Source of the DNA: Adiantum capillus-veneris
Taxonomy: Eukaryota > Streptophyta > Polypodiopsida > Polypodiales > Pteridaceae
Direction: 5' to 3'
Length of the DNA: 64,000 nucleotides
Assembly (NCBI GenBank): GCA_014529385.2
Contig: CM043963.1
Location: 96,042,912-96,106,911 of the forward strand
Under the pieces are notes generated by a model. That model made no database searches and had not been told where the DNA came from. It saw nothing but the letters and a program-made list of their open reading frames with translations. The position numbers were made by a program, and so were the translations under genes. Each line of letters begins with the position of its first letter. Position 1 is the stretch's first letter. Below, one piece after another: positions 9,421-23,385 of the stretch.

Positions 9421-12261
9421 TGAAATATAAAAAATTTGTGAGACTTGTCAATTTAGGAAGTAGAAAAAAATATTGTTTCCTCATGACAAGCATGTAAGTA
9501 GAAATGGGTTGTATTTAGTACATACGTATGCGTGGGGTTTGGAAAAGACAGTGTCTATGGGTGGATGCAGGGTACTATGTGAGATTCATTGATGACCATA
9601 AAAGGAAGATATAGGTCTATTTCATGAAGCATAAAAGTGAGTTGTCTATGCACTTTCAAAATTCTAAGGCTATGGTTGAAAATCAAATTGGGAAACATGT
9701 AAACCGGCTGAGGTCAGAGATGGAGGGAAATAATACTTCTCCAATGAGTTAATTGGTTTTCTAAAAAAACATGGAATTTAGAGATACTTTTCATTTAGGT
9801 ATAGCTTCTATTAAATGGTGTTTTCGAGTGGAAGAACATGCACATAAAAGAAGTTGCTAGAGTGTTGATGAATGAGAAGAACATGTCTCATTGTTATTGG
9901 GTTGAGGCTCTTGCCATAGGTGTTTACATTATGAGTAAGACCCCTACTACTGTGGTACATGACATGACACCAAAAGAGAAGTTTTCTTTTGCCAAAAAAT
10001 TGGATGCATCAAGTGTTTAGATGTGTTGCTTATGTGCATCAAGTGTTTAGATGTGTTGCTTATGTGCATGTGCCACATGAGATGAGAAGTAAGCTTAATA
10101 CAAAAGCAGAAAAAATGTGAGCTCACTGGATATTCTCTTAAGGAAAAAGGGTATAAATGTTACAATCCTATCAAAGTAGGTATGTTGATGTGAAGGATGA
10201 TTTAGGGTCTGCTATGTAAGAGATAAAGTGGCAACAAAAAATACAGTTGCATAGTCACAATTTTTGAGTGGGACACAAGGATCACCTAGTGCAAGTTATG
10301 GTGAGAAGACCTAGAGTGGTAGATTGTGTGAAAAGACGAGTCTTGCTAGCCCATTAGATGTATCAAAAAAGGGAAGGAAAAAGTTGATGATGTTTCTGAG
10401 TTGCCAAATCTGAGTGCAATTCATGATGATGGTGACATCAATGATTTTGAATAGAGTCTAGATGAGGAGTTTGGCATACCCTCTACGAAGACTCTTGGTG
10501 CAAGAAGATGTAATCAAGGAGTAAGGCAAATGGAAGGGATCTTGGACCACGTAGGTCTAAGAGAGTAATAAATCATATGTAAAGATTGACTTACAATAGT
10601 TATGTGGCTCGATCAGTGTGCACAATATGACGAAGATTACATAGGATGTAGAAACCACTTGTCTTGAAGGTGCTATCAAAGATGAAAAATGGTGACAATC
10701 TATGTGCTTGCCCTTGATGCAAATGGGAGTTGGTTCCATTACTAGATGGAAAGAAGGAAATTGGATGCAAATGGAAGATAAAGAACAATTTTGATGGTAG
10801 TGTGAGCTAGTACAAGGAAAATCTTGTGGTCAAGGGTTATGCACAAATGTATGGGATTGATTATGAGAAGACATTCAATGTTATAGCCAAGATACCTATT
10901 ATTTGTGTGTTCATCATAGTGACTGTAACTTTAGGATGGATCTTGAAATACGTGGATGTAAAGAATGCTTTCTTGAATGGAGACTTGGAGAAAGTTGTGT
11001 ATATGATGCAGTCACATGGTGTGTGGATATGAGGCTACATGACCTCGTATGAAGGTTAAAGAAATCAAAATAAGGACTAAAGCAAGCACCTACAACTTTT
11101 TATGAGAGGATCGTAGCACTCCTTGTTTCTTTGGGTTTTGAGATTTCTAATGTCGATCATTCATTGTATGTGTGAAAGAATGAAGCAAGAATTGCAATGA
11201 TATATATCTCTGTGGATGATTTGATGCATGGAGGCAATAATAATATGGTTGAGCAGATGATGTATAGACTCTTCTTATGTAGGAATTTTAGATGAAAAAC
11301 TTGGGAGACTTGTAGTATTTCTTGGGCATTGAAATTGTTTGCATAGAATCAAGGTGTATGGTTGTCACAAAGACAATATGCTTTGGATATGCTGACAAAG
11401 TATGGTATGTCTGATTGTAAGCCAATTACAATGCCCTTGATTATAATTTGAAGTTGGAGAAAGATGCAGGACAAGTGCTTGAGAATGCTACCATGTGTAG
11501 GAAGATGGTTAATAGCTTGATCTACTTGACTATCTCACATCTAGATTTGAGCTACACATTTGGATTGGTGAGTCAATTTATGTAGTCTCCTAGGAATCAA
11601 CACTTGGATGCATTGAGGTGCACATTGCACTATGAGAGTGCTACTTTGAATTATGCACTCTTTGGATTGGTGAGTCAGTTTATGTAGTTTGCTAGAAAGC
11701 CACACTTGGATGCATTAAGGTAGAAATTATGGTATGTGATGAGTGTTACTTTGGATTATGCACTCTTTGATAGGTTTGATACTAAGTAACATGTTTATGG
11801 TTACACAAATGTGGATTGGGATAGTAACATATATGATTGCAGGTCTACTAGTGGATTCGTGCTATCACATGGAGCAACAAGAAGCAACCTATCATTGCTC
11901 TATCAAATACAAAGGTATAGTATAGGGGTGTTGTAGTGGTGGCATGCGAAATAGCATGGTTGGGATCATTACTTCAAGACTTTGGAGTACATGTAAAAAT
12001 GTCAGTTGCCATCTACTATGACAACCTTAGTAACATATAGCTGCCTTGGAAACCAGTGTTTCATACAAGGAAAAAGCACATTGAGGTACAATACCACTTC
12101 ATTAGAGAGGGGGTCTTGGTAGGAAACATTGATCTTTGAGTGCGTGATGATTGATGATCAAGTTGCAAATATCTTCACAAAGGCCCTTGAAAAACATAGA
12201 AGCTATGGAGGTTTTGAGTGATGCTTGGCATATGAGAGATGACATTGATCTCGAGGGGGAG
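9421..12261 (+). pseudogene. Ty1/copia relic A: integrase, RT, RNase H
   Basis: Domains run in copia order in broken frames. There is an integrase core and C-terminal half around 9470-10200 (YYVRFIDDHKRK, then NMSHCYWVEALAIGVYIMSK). RT follows at 10800-11400 (GYAQMYGIDYEKTF, KYVDVKNAFLNGDLEKVVY, later MKNLGDL*YFLGIEI). RNase H and the tail are at 11740-12240, with the KSTLRYNT region and QVANIFTKALEKH. Gag and protease are missing. Stops and frameshifts are frequent. Two internal tandem duplications are visible: about 30 bp at 10009-10060 and about 108-117 bp at 11552-11775. The polypurine tract (CGAGGGGGAG) abuts the 3' LTR. Confidence 0.85.
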
Positions 12262-12615
12262 TGTTGAGATGTCAAGCTCAACATGTACGTATCACCAAAA
12301 ATCATCATCACTGGTGCACCTTGGTGGATACATATATCTTTTCCAATGACACTACACTTGGACTACACCAATTTGGTATGCCTATCAGAGTGATGGTACA
12401 CTTATCCATCTAGCTCACTCACTAGCGATTCACACTAGAATATCATACTAGTTTTTCCTTATGTTTTACTTTCCCTTTTATGCTTTGTAGACTTCTAATC
12501 TTGAGTTAGTGAAGAAGAAGAAGTAGAATGTTTGCCTCCATTTTTGTATATGGGTTTGGTGTGCGCGCGCGCGTGTGGTTGACTCACAAGCTCTCTCCTT
12601 CACTATCTCTTAACA
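12262..12615 (+). repeat. 3' LTR of copia relic A (354 bp)
   Basis: It starts TGTTGAGA right after the polypurine tract and ends TCTTAACA, near-perfect inverted termini (7 of 8). It includes an alternating GTGTGCGCGCGCGCGTGTG run near 12558. The LTR at 20741-21118 is related, especially over its last 40 bp. Confidence 0.75.
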
Positions 12616-13440
12616 TGTAGAAGCCGATTCAAAAATTCCTACTGATATGTGAAATATATTCCTATAGTCGTATGTTGTCAGGTTAACCCTTGTAGTCGAT
12701 ACCCATAGGCCCAGTCTTGTACCACTATGAGATTTTTCTTAAATGATCCACTTATTATAATATGTTAATTAGGGTCTCTTCCATACTCTATATTAGCAAA
12801 CGTCTGCATATACGTGTAAGTCCATGTTTACATAGAATGACCATCCTCACACATTCAATGACCAAAAATGGCTTTCTTAGGGTTAGGAAATTTTTAAAAA
12901 TCAAGTTTCTTTTGAAAGCATGAAAAGAAAAAAAAGCACAAAACATTTCTTAAAAAATTGAACCAAGGCTTCACTTGGTCTAGCAGAACTAGGAAACAAC
13001 CTTGCTTTTTGCCAAAAAGCACAAAAAGAACAAAAAAAAAAGATTTTTGCAAAATTAAGTCATAGCTTCAGAGGACCTAGTAATAATAGGATTTGGCCCT
13101 AATTTTTACTAAAAAGCACCCAAAACCACAAAAAGTAAACCAAGCGTCTATCTGGCTTATAAGGGATTTTAAATGGCTTTGCTTCCCATTTAAAACATGA
13201 AAATATTTCACAACAGGTATTTCATATAAAAATGATGGAGATAAAATTATGTGCACCTAAAAAAATAATTATCTTATTTTTCACAATAGATATAAAAATG
13301 ATGGAGATAAAAGTATGTGCATCTAAGAAACCATTTCTCTTATTTTTAAAATGACCAAAAAAATGGTGATCTTATAGTGAGAAACTGACCAAGAACAAAT
13401 CCCATGCTTGGAATTTAAATTGAACAATTTCTTTGCGGAT
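12616..13440. other. AT-rich spacer with a diverged tandem duplication
   Basis: No gene is seen. About 13208-13350 holds two diverged copies of a block beginning TATAAAAATGATGGAGATA. The region sits between the LTR of relic A and the gag of relic B; it may be the leader of relic B or older host DNA. Confidence 0.45.
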
Positions 13441-14300
13441 AAAGGTTATTGAAAGTACATTCAATGTGAAAATGAACATGGGTCAATGTTTCTCAAGGAG
13501 AACTCAACTCCTTAATAACAGGTGAATGCGTTCAAGTATTGGAACCATGGAGCACATAAGGTTATGTGTTGGTTGTCTCTTAGTGTTGAAAAATACCATG
13601 ATTGGGTACATATAGGATGCCAATTCTCGTAAGCAGGCTTGGAACAATTGGGTCTCACTGGATGTGACCAATAATAAAGCAAGGAAGTTGCAAGTGAATA
13701 TAGAGCTTAACACTATGAAGAAGATGGGTATGCTAGTGAATGATAATGTCTTGAGCCTGATAAAGGGCATACATGAATCCCTGGCATTTATTGGTGCTAT
13801 AGTTGATTATGATGACAAGGTGGAGGCATGCTTATGTTGTTTAGGGACATCATACATATAGTTCAAGATCTTTATGTGTACTTGAGAAAATATTTTGAGT
13901 TTTACATATATTTGGCATTCCTGATTGTCAAAGAGAAAAACATTAGTGAAGATTCATCTTCACAAAATTTAGATGAATTTGAGTTGGTTGTCTACAACAA
14001 CAACATTAGAGGAAGAGGTAGAGGTTATGGTGCAGGCAACGTATGTGATTGTGGTTTTGGAAATCAAGATTAGGAAAATCATTGACAATAAAAGGCACAA
14101 TACAGGTGGTAGAGGAACTTTCTAGGAGAAGGGGAGTCAAAGAGGTCATGGAAACTTCTGTAGAAATTATGTAACATACAATAATGGTAGGAGATGTTTT
14201 ACATGTGGGAGTCAAGACCACTGCCTCAAGCATGATTGTCCATAAACAAGAAAACAAAAAAAGATTACAGGTACTCGAAGAGGTGTGGATGAGCCATAGA
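13441..14300 (+). pseudogene. Ty1/copia relic B: gag
   Basis: The open frame 13664-13861 reads KARKLQVNIELNTMKKMGM..VLSLIKGIHESLAFIGAIVDYDD, the classic copia gag block (UBN2-type) with the helix before the zinc knuckle. A degraded knuckle RCFTCGSQDHCLKHDCP lies near 14190; its His-to-Cys spacing is one residue longer than CX2CX4HX4C. A Gly/Arg-rich linker (RGRGRGYGAGN) lies near 14010. Several stops interrupt the reading. The element continues into protease and integrase at 14301-15149 and resumes at 19620 after a nested insertion. Confidence 0.78.
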
Positions 14301-15149
14301 AATTTTCTTGATGTAGTATATGGTGAATACAATGCCTAAAAGTGTATCAAATATGGTGACAATGTATGGTATGTGTATTTGGGTGCATCAAATCTCATGA
14401 CTAGCCATGATTTTGGGGCATGCAAACCTTGGATAGTCTTGGTTATGTTGAAGTCAAATTGATATAGTGCATCCTATTGTGCACACAAGAAAAAAGTCAT
14501 TGTGCTTGACATATGGAAAAATAAAGTATCTATTTGAGGTGTTGCATGTACCCAACATTACAAAGAACTTTCTACTAGGAGTATGTTTAAGCAAGGTTTG
14601 CAGGTCAAGCTCAATTGATGGGCTCTATGTAGAGGAATACAAGAAAAATGGAATGCTCATTTTATAAGGCAAAGAGGTAGACGAATTGTTCACTTTGATG
14701 TAAAACATGCTACATATGAAAGCTTCCATGTTTGCACAAGGGTCAGGAGTTGTTGAAGGTATTGACATTTGGTATATGTGTACTTGACATGCAAATATGC
14801 AAAGGCTTAAGACTATGCAAAGTTAAGAGCTTGACGTAAACATCCTACAGATGAAAGCTTCCATGTTTGCACAAGGGTCAGGAGTTGTTGCAGGTATTGA
14901 CATTTGGTATAAGTTTACTTGACATGCAAATGTGAAAAGGCTAAAGACTATGAAGAGTTAAGATCTTGTGATAGGTTTTCTAGTGTTTAAGATGGTAGAA
15001 ATGAATAACGTTTGTGAGGCTTATCACTTTGGAAAGCAGAGAAAAGTTTCATTTCCTCATGACAAGCATTTAAGAAAAGATCTATTGAAGATAGTTCATT
15101 CTAATGTATGGAGCTCTACAAAGATCCTGCCTATGAACAGATACACATT
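14301..15149 (+). pseudogene. Ty1/copia relic B: protease remnant and integrase start
   Basis: The protease region is decayed; VLHVPNITKNFLLGV (14540-14585) is its conserved tail. The integrase zinc-binding part gives VCEAYHFGKQRKVSFPHD and the core starts with LLKIVHSNVWS near 15100. A tandem duplication of about 134 bp covers 14704-14970. The reading stops at 15149 because another LTR element begins there, and the integrase sequence resumes at 19620 in the same sense, sharing the 5-bp ACATT/ACGTT target site. Confidence 0.8.
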
Positions 15150-16358
15150 GATAAGCCACTTTTGGTCTGTACAAAGTAGTGCATATATGCATGGTCATAT
15201 GTACAAAATGATGTAAAAATATATGCATTTGGGAGCTTTGAAAAGTGGTTTCATGTCTTAAAAAATGATGTAGGGTGTGCACATTATGAATAGTCGGGTT
15301 CGCGTGCCAGCAATCGGGCACATGTACATGCCTAGATAGGACATGAGGGCCTTGGATATGGTTCTTGGTGGCCACTTTTGGCTCTATAGAATGTGTTTGA
15401 GCTTTCTAGAATGTAAATAATGCAAGAAACAAGTGTGGGCACTCTCATCTCGCCCAAGAAGTTTGACACATGCAGTAACTGTCTATTTACGGTGCCTGAT
15501 CTGCAGTGATGCGTGCACCACCCTAGAAGTGGTAAAAAATGGAATGTGGATATGTGGAAAAGAGATTCAGGTATTGAGGATCAAACCTAAAAATTTGGTG
15601 AATTTTGGAGTCCGTTGGGGTTTTTCCCGCGAAAAATGCCTGTCGGAGGTCAAAATTGGTCAAAACTGGGCGAAAAAATGGTAAAAAAAGGTGTGAAAAG
15701 GCTTCAAATTGTCACATCACTCACCGTGCCATGATGGTCCAGGCTAAGGGAGAACTTTTGAAGTACAATATCATCACTTTCACCTCTCTGTGTGTGGGAG
15801 GGAGTAGGGTTCCTACAGGTGGTCTAGTGCTGTCCCGTCTCATTCGCGTCCTGTTTTCGAGTGTGTGGAGGAGTGAATGAGAGATTTCTCTCTTCAATTT
15901 TGCACTTGTGAGAGTCTGTGGAAGTTTTGAGGTTTTCATGGATGTGTGTGTGCAAGGAATTGAGGGAAGAAGGTGCGGCTTTCTGCAAGATTATGTGACC
16001 CTGTATCGGTGCCATTAGGGTTGACGCTACTCCAAAGAGTCCAACAGAGTGGAGTTTGGTGAAGGCTTTGCTATGGTTTGAGAGTGGAATTTTGTGGCTG
16101 GATTTTTGGATTTGTGATGGTTTTTCTTGTATATTTTGGTCACCATCAAGTGTGCTTTCAAGTGTTGATCAACTCGACTCACCTTGTAGTGTTTGCGGGC
16201 AGGCAATGGGGTGTTTGGAGTTTGAATCGAACTTGTGGGTAGTGTTTTTATTGAGCTCTTGATTGGTGGTGTGTGTGGGTGTGTATTTAGCAAATTACTT
16301 GTGGTGTGTTGAGTTGTCTAGGTGTGTGAGTGTGCACACGGCATCTTTTGCTCCATCA
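15150..16358 (+). repeat. 5' LTR of the gag-only element (1209 bp)
   Basis: It aligns along its whole length with 18428-19619. It begins GATAAG (TGATAA in the 3' copy) and ends GCTCCATCA. A 12-bp palindrome, TGCATATATGCA, lies near its start in both copies. Confidence 0.88.
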
Positions 16359-16382
16359 TCCTTTGGCGATCCCGTTGGGGAG
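16359..16382 (+). other. primer-binding site of the gag-only element
   Basis: TCCTTTGGCGATCCCGTTGG follows the LTR end. The start TTTGGCGATC is also found after the 5' LTR of the unrelated-looking element at 35678. It resembles the TTTGGCGCC-type sites of Tat/Ogre gypsy elements. Confidence 0.6.
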
Positions 16383-16431
16383 CGAAAATTGCCGGTTGTG
16401 CACCCAGAATTTGGATTTTGAGCAGTGATGT

Positions 16432-18300
16432 ATGCACATTTTGGATGTTGAAGGGAATTTCAAGATGGTGGTGCCATTCCAACCATCAATTTTCAGAGAT
16501 TGCGAGGATGCAAATGATTGGCTTGCATCATATGAGTTTGACTTGACATGTTTATGCCGTGTTGTTCCAAGTGAGGCGCAAAAGCTTGCAGGTATCAATC
16601 TGGTGGTTAGAGGTAATGCAAGAGATTGGTATGAGGGCTTGTCACAAGATGAGAAGGGAAATTGGGACATGATTAAGAGATGCTTTTTGAAGCGGTTCAA
16701 GAAGGTGATTCCTCACCAAGATGCATGGAAACAGGTCATTAGTTTGTTTATGCAAGAGCACGAGTTTGTCACAGAATTTTGGTCAAGATTTGATGATGCT
16801 TGGAGAGTGTGGAAAGATGCTCTATTGCATGTGGAAGCCATGTCTAAAGAGGAATTTTATTCCACATTTACAAATAGCCAAAGACTATAGGTATTCACAA
16901 GCTTGTTACGACCAGTCCTTAAGATGAAAGTGCAAGAGAAAGAGCCCAGTTCCATGCGTGAAGCATTGAAGATAACGCTACAGAAGGAGAGAAAGTTGTG
17001 TGTTGCTACATGCATGAAGTGCCCTTTGTCAATACGTGGTATGGATAGTGTGGATGACCTTTATGTGCATAAAGTCACAGTTGTAGGTGCTCATGTTAGC
17101 AAGGATAATAGCTTGGATACAGGTGTGGATGCCCATATTCACAAATTCAATGCAAATGAAGTATGTGAAGAAATTTTAGAGGCCATACACATGCCCATGG
17201 TGCAAAATGGCAAGGACATAGTAGATGAATGCAAAAGTTTGAGCACTAATGTGGAAAGTGAATATGATGAGAGTGAAATTTGACAAGGATGAGGCAACCT
17301 ATGATGGTGACGCATCTGATGCTTGTGAGAGTTGGTGCGATAATGACATAGAGTCACTAGATCCATTGAAGGATATGGTATCCTTGCACAAAGAGCAAGG
17401 TATCTTTTGGGAAGAAGCTTTGCAGCAACATGATATGGATGCGTGCATTGATGATGAGATGGTGGGCTATGGTCAAGGAGTTTCCACATCTAGTGAAATG
17501 ATGCAAGAGAGGATGATGCTATGATTGTTGATGTGACCTTGGGTCCATGTGCTCTAACAAAGCTGGGGGTTGGCCAACCCTCTAGTGGTTGTGATGCAAT
17601 GGTATTGGGTCACGAAGGTGATTGGGATAAGATCTATGTATGCAAGGATTTGATTCTAGTGCCATCTCCAAGGGATGTCGGTGATGAAATGTGCCATGCA
17701 GTTGTTAAGTATAAACGTCTTGAGGATGGGGTAGACAAGGAGGTTCAAGTGATCTTTTGCTTGCACCATCATTTGATGGATGCATTTCACATGCTTCAAT
17801 GTATGTTTGGGCCATATCCTCTTATCTGTGAAGATCCTGATTTGCAGTTAGTAAATCTTGGGGCAGGTTGGCATGATGAGGGTTTCTTTATGATGTGTTA
17901 GGTGGCTTTGTATGTGTGTTTCCAGCTTTTCAAGCGAAAAATGTCTTGTGTGGAAGAAGCAGAATCTGTTGGTGATAGAGTTTTTGAAGAGAGTTTTCAA
18001 TTTTGGAGTGGATTTGTTAATGCTTGGAATGATGATCTCTTGGAAGTGGGAAATGAAGAGAAGTCAATGCATCAGGAAGATAATGTGAGATTTATGGTTG
18101 TCGATCAAGTGGGCTCTAACTATGACATGCATTTTGAGATATTTGTGGGTTCAGTTGGTTGGAATAAAGTATGTACAACATGGCATGTGCCAAGCTTGGA
18201 GAAGATTCATCTCATGCATGGGATCCAGGTGGACGGTGGCATTTTGGCGAGAAAAAGGATGCTTTTCCCTTTGATAGGGGTGGTCTACTTGAGCATGTAG
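16432..18300 (+). pseudogene. gag-like polyprotein of the gag-only element
   Basis: The first 153 codons (16432-16890) contain a retrotransposon gag domain: VPFQPSIFRDCEDANDWLAS, then VVRGNARDWYEGL, NWDMIKRCFLKRFKK and FVTEFWSRFDDAWR. After a TAG the same frame continues (16903-17283), shifts frame for 17284-17520, then returns (17521-17901 and, past another TAG, 17902-18300). The rest, about 450 residues, is acidic with no recognised domain and no zinc knuckle. It probably was one ORF of about 620 codons with two stops and two frameshifts. Gag packages element RNA into particles. Absence of pol fits a parasite of an autonomous gypsy element. Confidence 0.78.
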
Positions 18301-18390
18301 TTGGTTCTATTTGGATGCATAAGTTTCCCTATGATGCTGGAGGAAGTTTACGGTCAGTTTTATAGGTTTTTGTCACAGTTTGATGCGAGT

Positions 18391-18427
18391 GTTGAGCATA
18401 AATGCTCAACTTGGGGTTGGGAAATGA
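18391..18427 (+). other. perfect hairpin plus purine-rich tract before the 3' LTR
   Basis: GTTGAGCAT-AA-ATGCTCAAC (18391-18410) is a perfect 9-bp stem with a 2-base spacer. It is followed at once by TTGGGGTTGGGAAATGA, the position of the polypurine primer for plus-strand synthesis. Confidence 0.8.
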
Positions 18428-19619
18428 TGATAACTACTTTTGGTATGTAGAAAGTAGTGCATATATGCATGGTCGTATGTACAAAGTATGTATGTACATG
18501 CATTTTGGACCTTTGAAAAGTGGTTTCATGTTTTAAAAAATGATCCAGGGTGTGAATAGTCGTGTTGGTGTGCCAACAGTCGGGCACATGTACATGCCTA
18601 GATAGCGTATCAAGGCCTTGGATATGGTTCTTGGTGTCCTCTTTTGGCTCTAGAGAATGTGTTTGAGATTTCTAGAATGTAAATAATGCAAGCGACAAGT
18701 GTGGGCACTCTCATCTCGCCCAAGAAGTTTGACACATGCAGTAATTGTCTATTTACGGTGCCTGATCTGCGGTGATGCGTGCACTGCCCTAGAAGTGGTC
18801 AAAAATGGAATGTGGGGATGTGGCAAAGGGATCTAGGTACCGAGGATCAAGCCTACAAAATTTGGTGAATTTTGGAGCCCGTTTGGGGTTTTTCCCGCGA
18901 AAAATGCCCGCCGGGGGTCAAAATTGGCGAGAACTGGGCCAAAAAAGGTGTGAAAAGGCTTCAAATTGCCACATCACTCACGGTCCGGTGATGGTCGAGG
19001 CTGAGGGAGAAATTTTGGAGTACAATATCATCACTTTCACCTCTCTGTGTGTGGGAGGGAGCAGGGTTCCTACAGGTGGTCTTGTGCAGTCCCGTCGCGT
19101 TCGCTTCCTGTTTTCGAGTGTGTGGAGGAGTGAATGAGAGCTTTCTCTCTTCAATTTTGCACTTGCGAGAGTCTGTGGAAGTTCTGAAGTTTGCATGGAT
19201 GTGTGTGTGCAAGGAATTGAGGGAAGAAGGTGCGGCTTTCTGCAAGACTATGTGACTCTGTATCGGTGCCATTAGGGTTGACGTTACTCCAAAGAGTCCA
19301 ACAGAGTGGAGTTTGGTGAAGGCTTTGCTATGGTTTGAGAGTGGCCTTTTGTGGCTGGCGTTTTTGGCTTTGTGATGGTTTTTCTTGTATATTTTGGTTA
19401 CCATCAAGTGTGATTTCAAGTGTTGATCAACTCGACTCACCTTGTAGTGTCTGCGGGCAGGCAAGGGCTTGTAGGTCGAGGGTTTGGAGTTTGAATCGAG
19501 CTCGTGGGTAGTAAGCTCTTGAGTGGTGTTGTGTTTGGGTTTGAATTTAAGCAAATTCCTTGTGGTGTGTTGAGTTGTCTGGGTGTGTGAGTGTGCGCAC
19601 GACGTCTTTTGCTCCATCA
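18428..19619 (+). repeat. 3' LTR of the gag-only element (1192 bp)
   Basis: It begins TGATAACTAC, ends GCTCCATCA and is followed by the target duplication ACGTT. It differs from the 5' copy by many substitutions and small indels. Confidence 0.88.
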
Positions 19620-20740
19620 ACGTTTTATGTTACATTCTATTATGACCATACAAGGAAGGTATGGGTGTGCTTCATCAAAGAAAAGAGTAAGGTGTTTACT
19701 CACTTTCAAGCTTTCATAGTTATGGATGAAAAATAGACAAGAAAATATGTATAGTGCCTAAGGTCAAATGGAGGGGCGAATACTTCTCTTAATAGGTTTA
19801 GCGGTTTCTTGAGAAAGTATGCAATTCAAAGGAAGCTTTGATGTAGGTCTACTCCGTAGAAATGTAATATTCTTGAGAAAAAGAACAAAAGGATTAGAAA
19901 AGTTACAAGGGAAATGATAAATAAGAAGAACATGCTTCATTATTCCTGGCATGAAGAAGTCTCTATGGTTGTCTACATTATGAACATGGCTCCTACTACC
20001 ATTGTACAAATATGATGCCAAAGGAGAAGTTTAATAGAAAAAAAACTGATTTGGGACACCTTAAAGTGCTTGGATGGATTGCTTATGTGCATGTCCTAGA
20101 TGAGTTGCAACAGAAGGACATGAAAGCTGAAAAAAGTGTGTTTATTGGGTATTCCCTTGAGTAGAAAGGGCATGTTGCAACCCTATTACATATCAAGTGA
20201 GGGTGAGTAGGGATGTTCTTGACGAGTTGAAAAGATCGTTTGTGATGTAAATAATGATTTCGGGGCTGATGTAAATGACAATGTGGCTATAAAAAATGCT
20301 GACCACAAGGGTCATCTATTGCAAGTAATGCTAAAAACCCATGGAGTGGTAGTTTATAGCAAGAAGACCCATGATTGCTTTGTTGAGTATAGAGGCTAAG
20401 TACAAGGATGTTGTACATTGTGAAAGCATGTGAGGTAGCATGGTTGGAGATGCTACTTTGAAAGGTGTGTATAGATTTGAAGACTAGTTGTCATCTACTA
20501 TGACAACCTTAGTAGTATATAAATGGCACAGTACTGAGTGTTATATGTATGGACAAATCAAATTGAGATGTGTCACCAACTCATCAAATATAGGGTCCTT
20601 GTTGGTGCCATCAACCTTTGGTACATCAGATGATAGATGAGTAAGTAGTAGACATCTTCACAAAGGACTTGGGAGTAGAGAAGGTAAGAAAAATTTGAAG
20701 TATGTTTGGAGTACAAGAGATGGCATTGAGCTTGTGGGAG
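19620..20740 (+). pseudogene. Ty1/copia relic B: integrase continuation and RNase H tail
   Basis: Right after the nested insertion the copia integrase resumes with FYVTFYYDHTRKVWVCFIKE, then VFTHFQAF, and later the NMLHYSWHEEVSMVVYIMN region. By about 20340 the sequence is already in RNase H (the area matching AEY..V....E.AWL near 20390-20450) and ends with a weak VDIFTKDL block near 20650. The whole RT domain, about 800 bp, is absent, so relic B has an internal deletion in addition to stops and frameshifts. The purine tract GTGGGAG precedes the LTR. Confidence 0.78.
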
Positions 20741-21118
20741 AATGTCAAGATATCAATCTCAACACAAGGTATGCTTGGATGACTTCTCTCCTTAGTGGTA
20801 TTACAACTAGACTTCATCAACATGGTCTACCTACCATGAGTGACGGCCACTTAAGTACCTTGCAAGCTCACTCACTGTGGTGGTTTCACATTGATCATCG
20901 TAGATAGTTTCACTTAAGTACCTTGCAAGCTCACTCATGGTGGTTTCACATTAATAATTGTACATAGTTCTTATTATTTTGTATCTCCCATATGTTTAGT
21001 GAAGAAGAAGAAGCAAATTTCTCCCTCCATCTCGAGTGTGTGATCTCTTTGTGTGCTAGTGTGTGTGCATATGCACTTGGTAGAGCTCAAGCTCTCTCCT
21101 TCTCTGTCTCTTTTCAAC
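20741..21118 (+). repeat. 3' LTR of copia relic B (about 378 bp)
   Basis: It starts near AATGTCAAGATATCAATC, which aligns with the LTR of relic A after a short loss at the very start, and ends CTGTCTCTTTTCAAC. It contains a tandem duplication of about 60 bp (20850-20965, CACTTAAGTACCTTGCAAGC twice) and a GTGCATATGCAC palindrome near 21066. Confidence 0.65.
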
Positions 21119-23113
<1,995 letters not shown>

Positions 23114-23307
23114 ACGATTCCTAGCATCGCATGGAATCATCCATCGGCAAGTATCCCTGTCTCTTTCCACAAAGCACCCCAGAGTAGCCAAGCAGCTATG
23201 AATGTTCTCCATCTGGCATCCGAGCTGTGGCACTCTGCTCGACGAAATGAATAGTTGCGCCGTTGATCTCCTCACTAGCTCTATCAGCACTCACAGCCTT
23301 CGTACAA

Positions 23308-23310
<3 letters not shown>

Positions 23311-23383
<73 letters not shown>
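23311..23383 (+). repeat. (AG)n microsatellite
   Basis: About 73 bp of AG dinucleotides, in inverted sense to the TC tract 230 bp upstream. Confidence 0.97.

Positions 23384-23385
<2 letters not shown>

Larger units (their letters stand above)
15150..19619 (+). mobile_element. non-autonomous gag-only LTR retrotransposon (TR-GAG-like), 4.47 kb
   Basis: Two long direct repeats (15150-16358 and 18428-19619) bracket about 2.07 kb with a primer-binding site, one long decayed gag-bearing ORF and a purine-rich tract before the 3' LTR. Target duplication: ACATT at 15145-15149 and ACGTT at 19620-19624. The interrupted copia integrase reads on across the junction in phase once the element and one target copy are set aside, which fixes both ends. 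No protease, RT, RNase H or integrase is present, so transposition must have used proteins from another element. The LTRs differ at many sites, so the insertion is not recent. The 5' LTR appears to have lost its first T. Confidence 0.88.
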
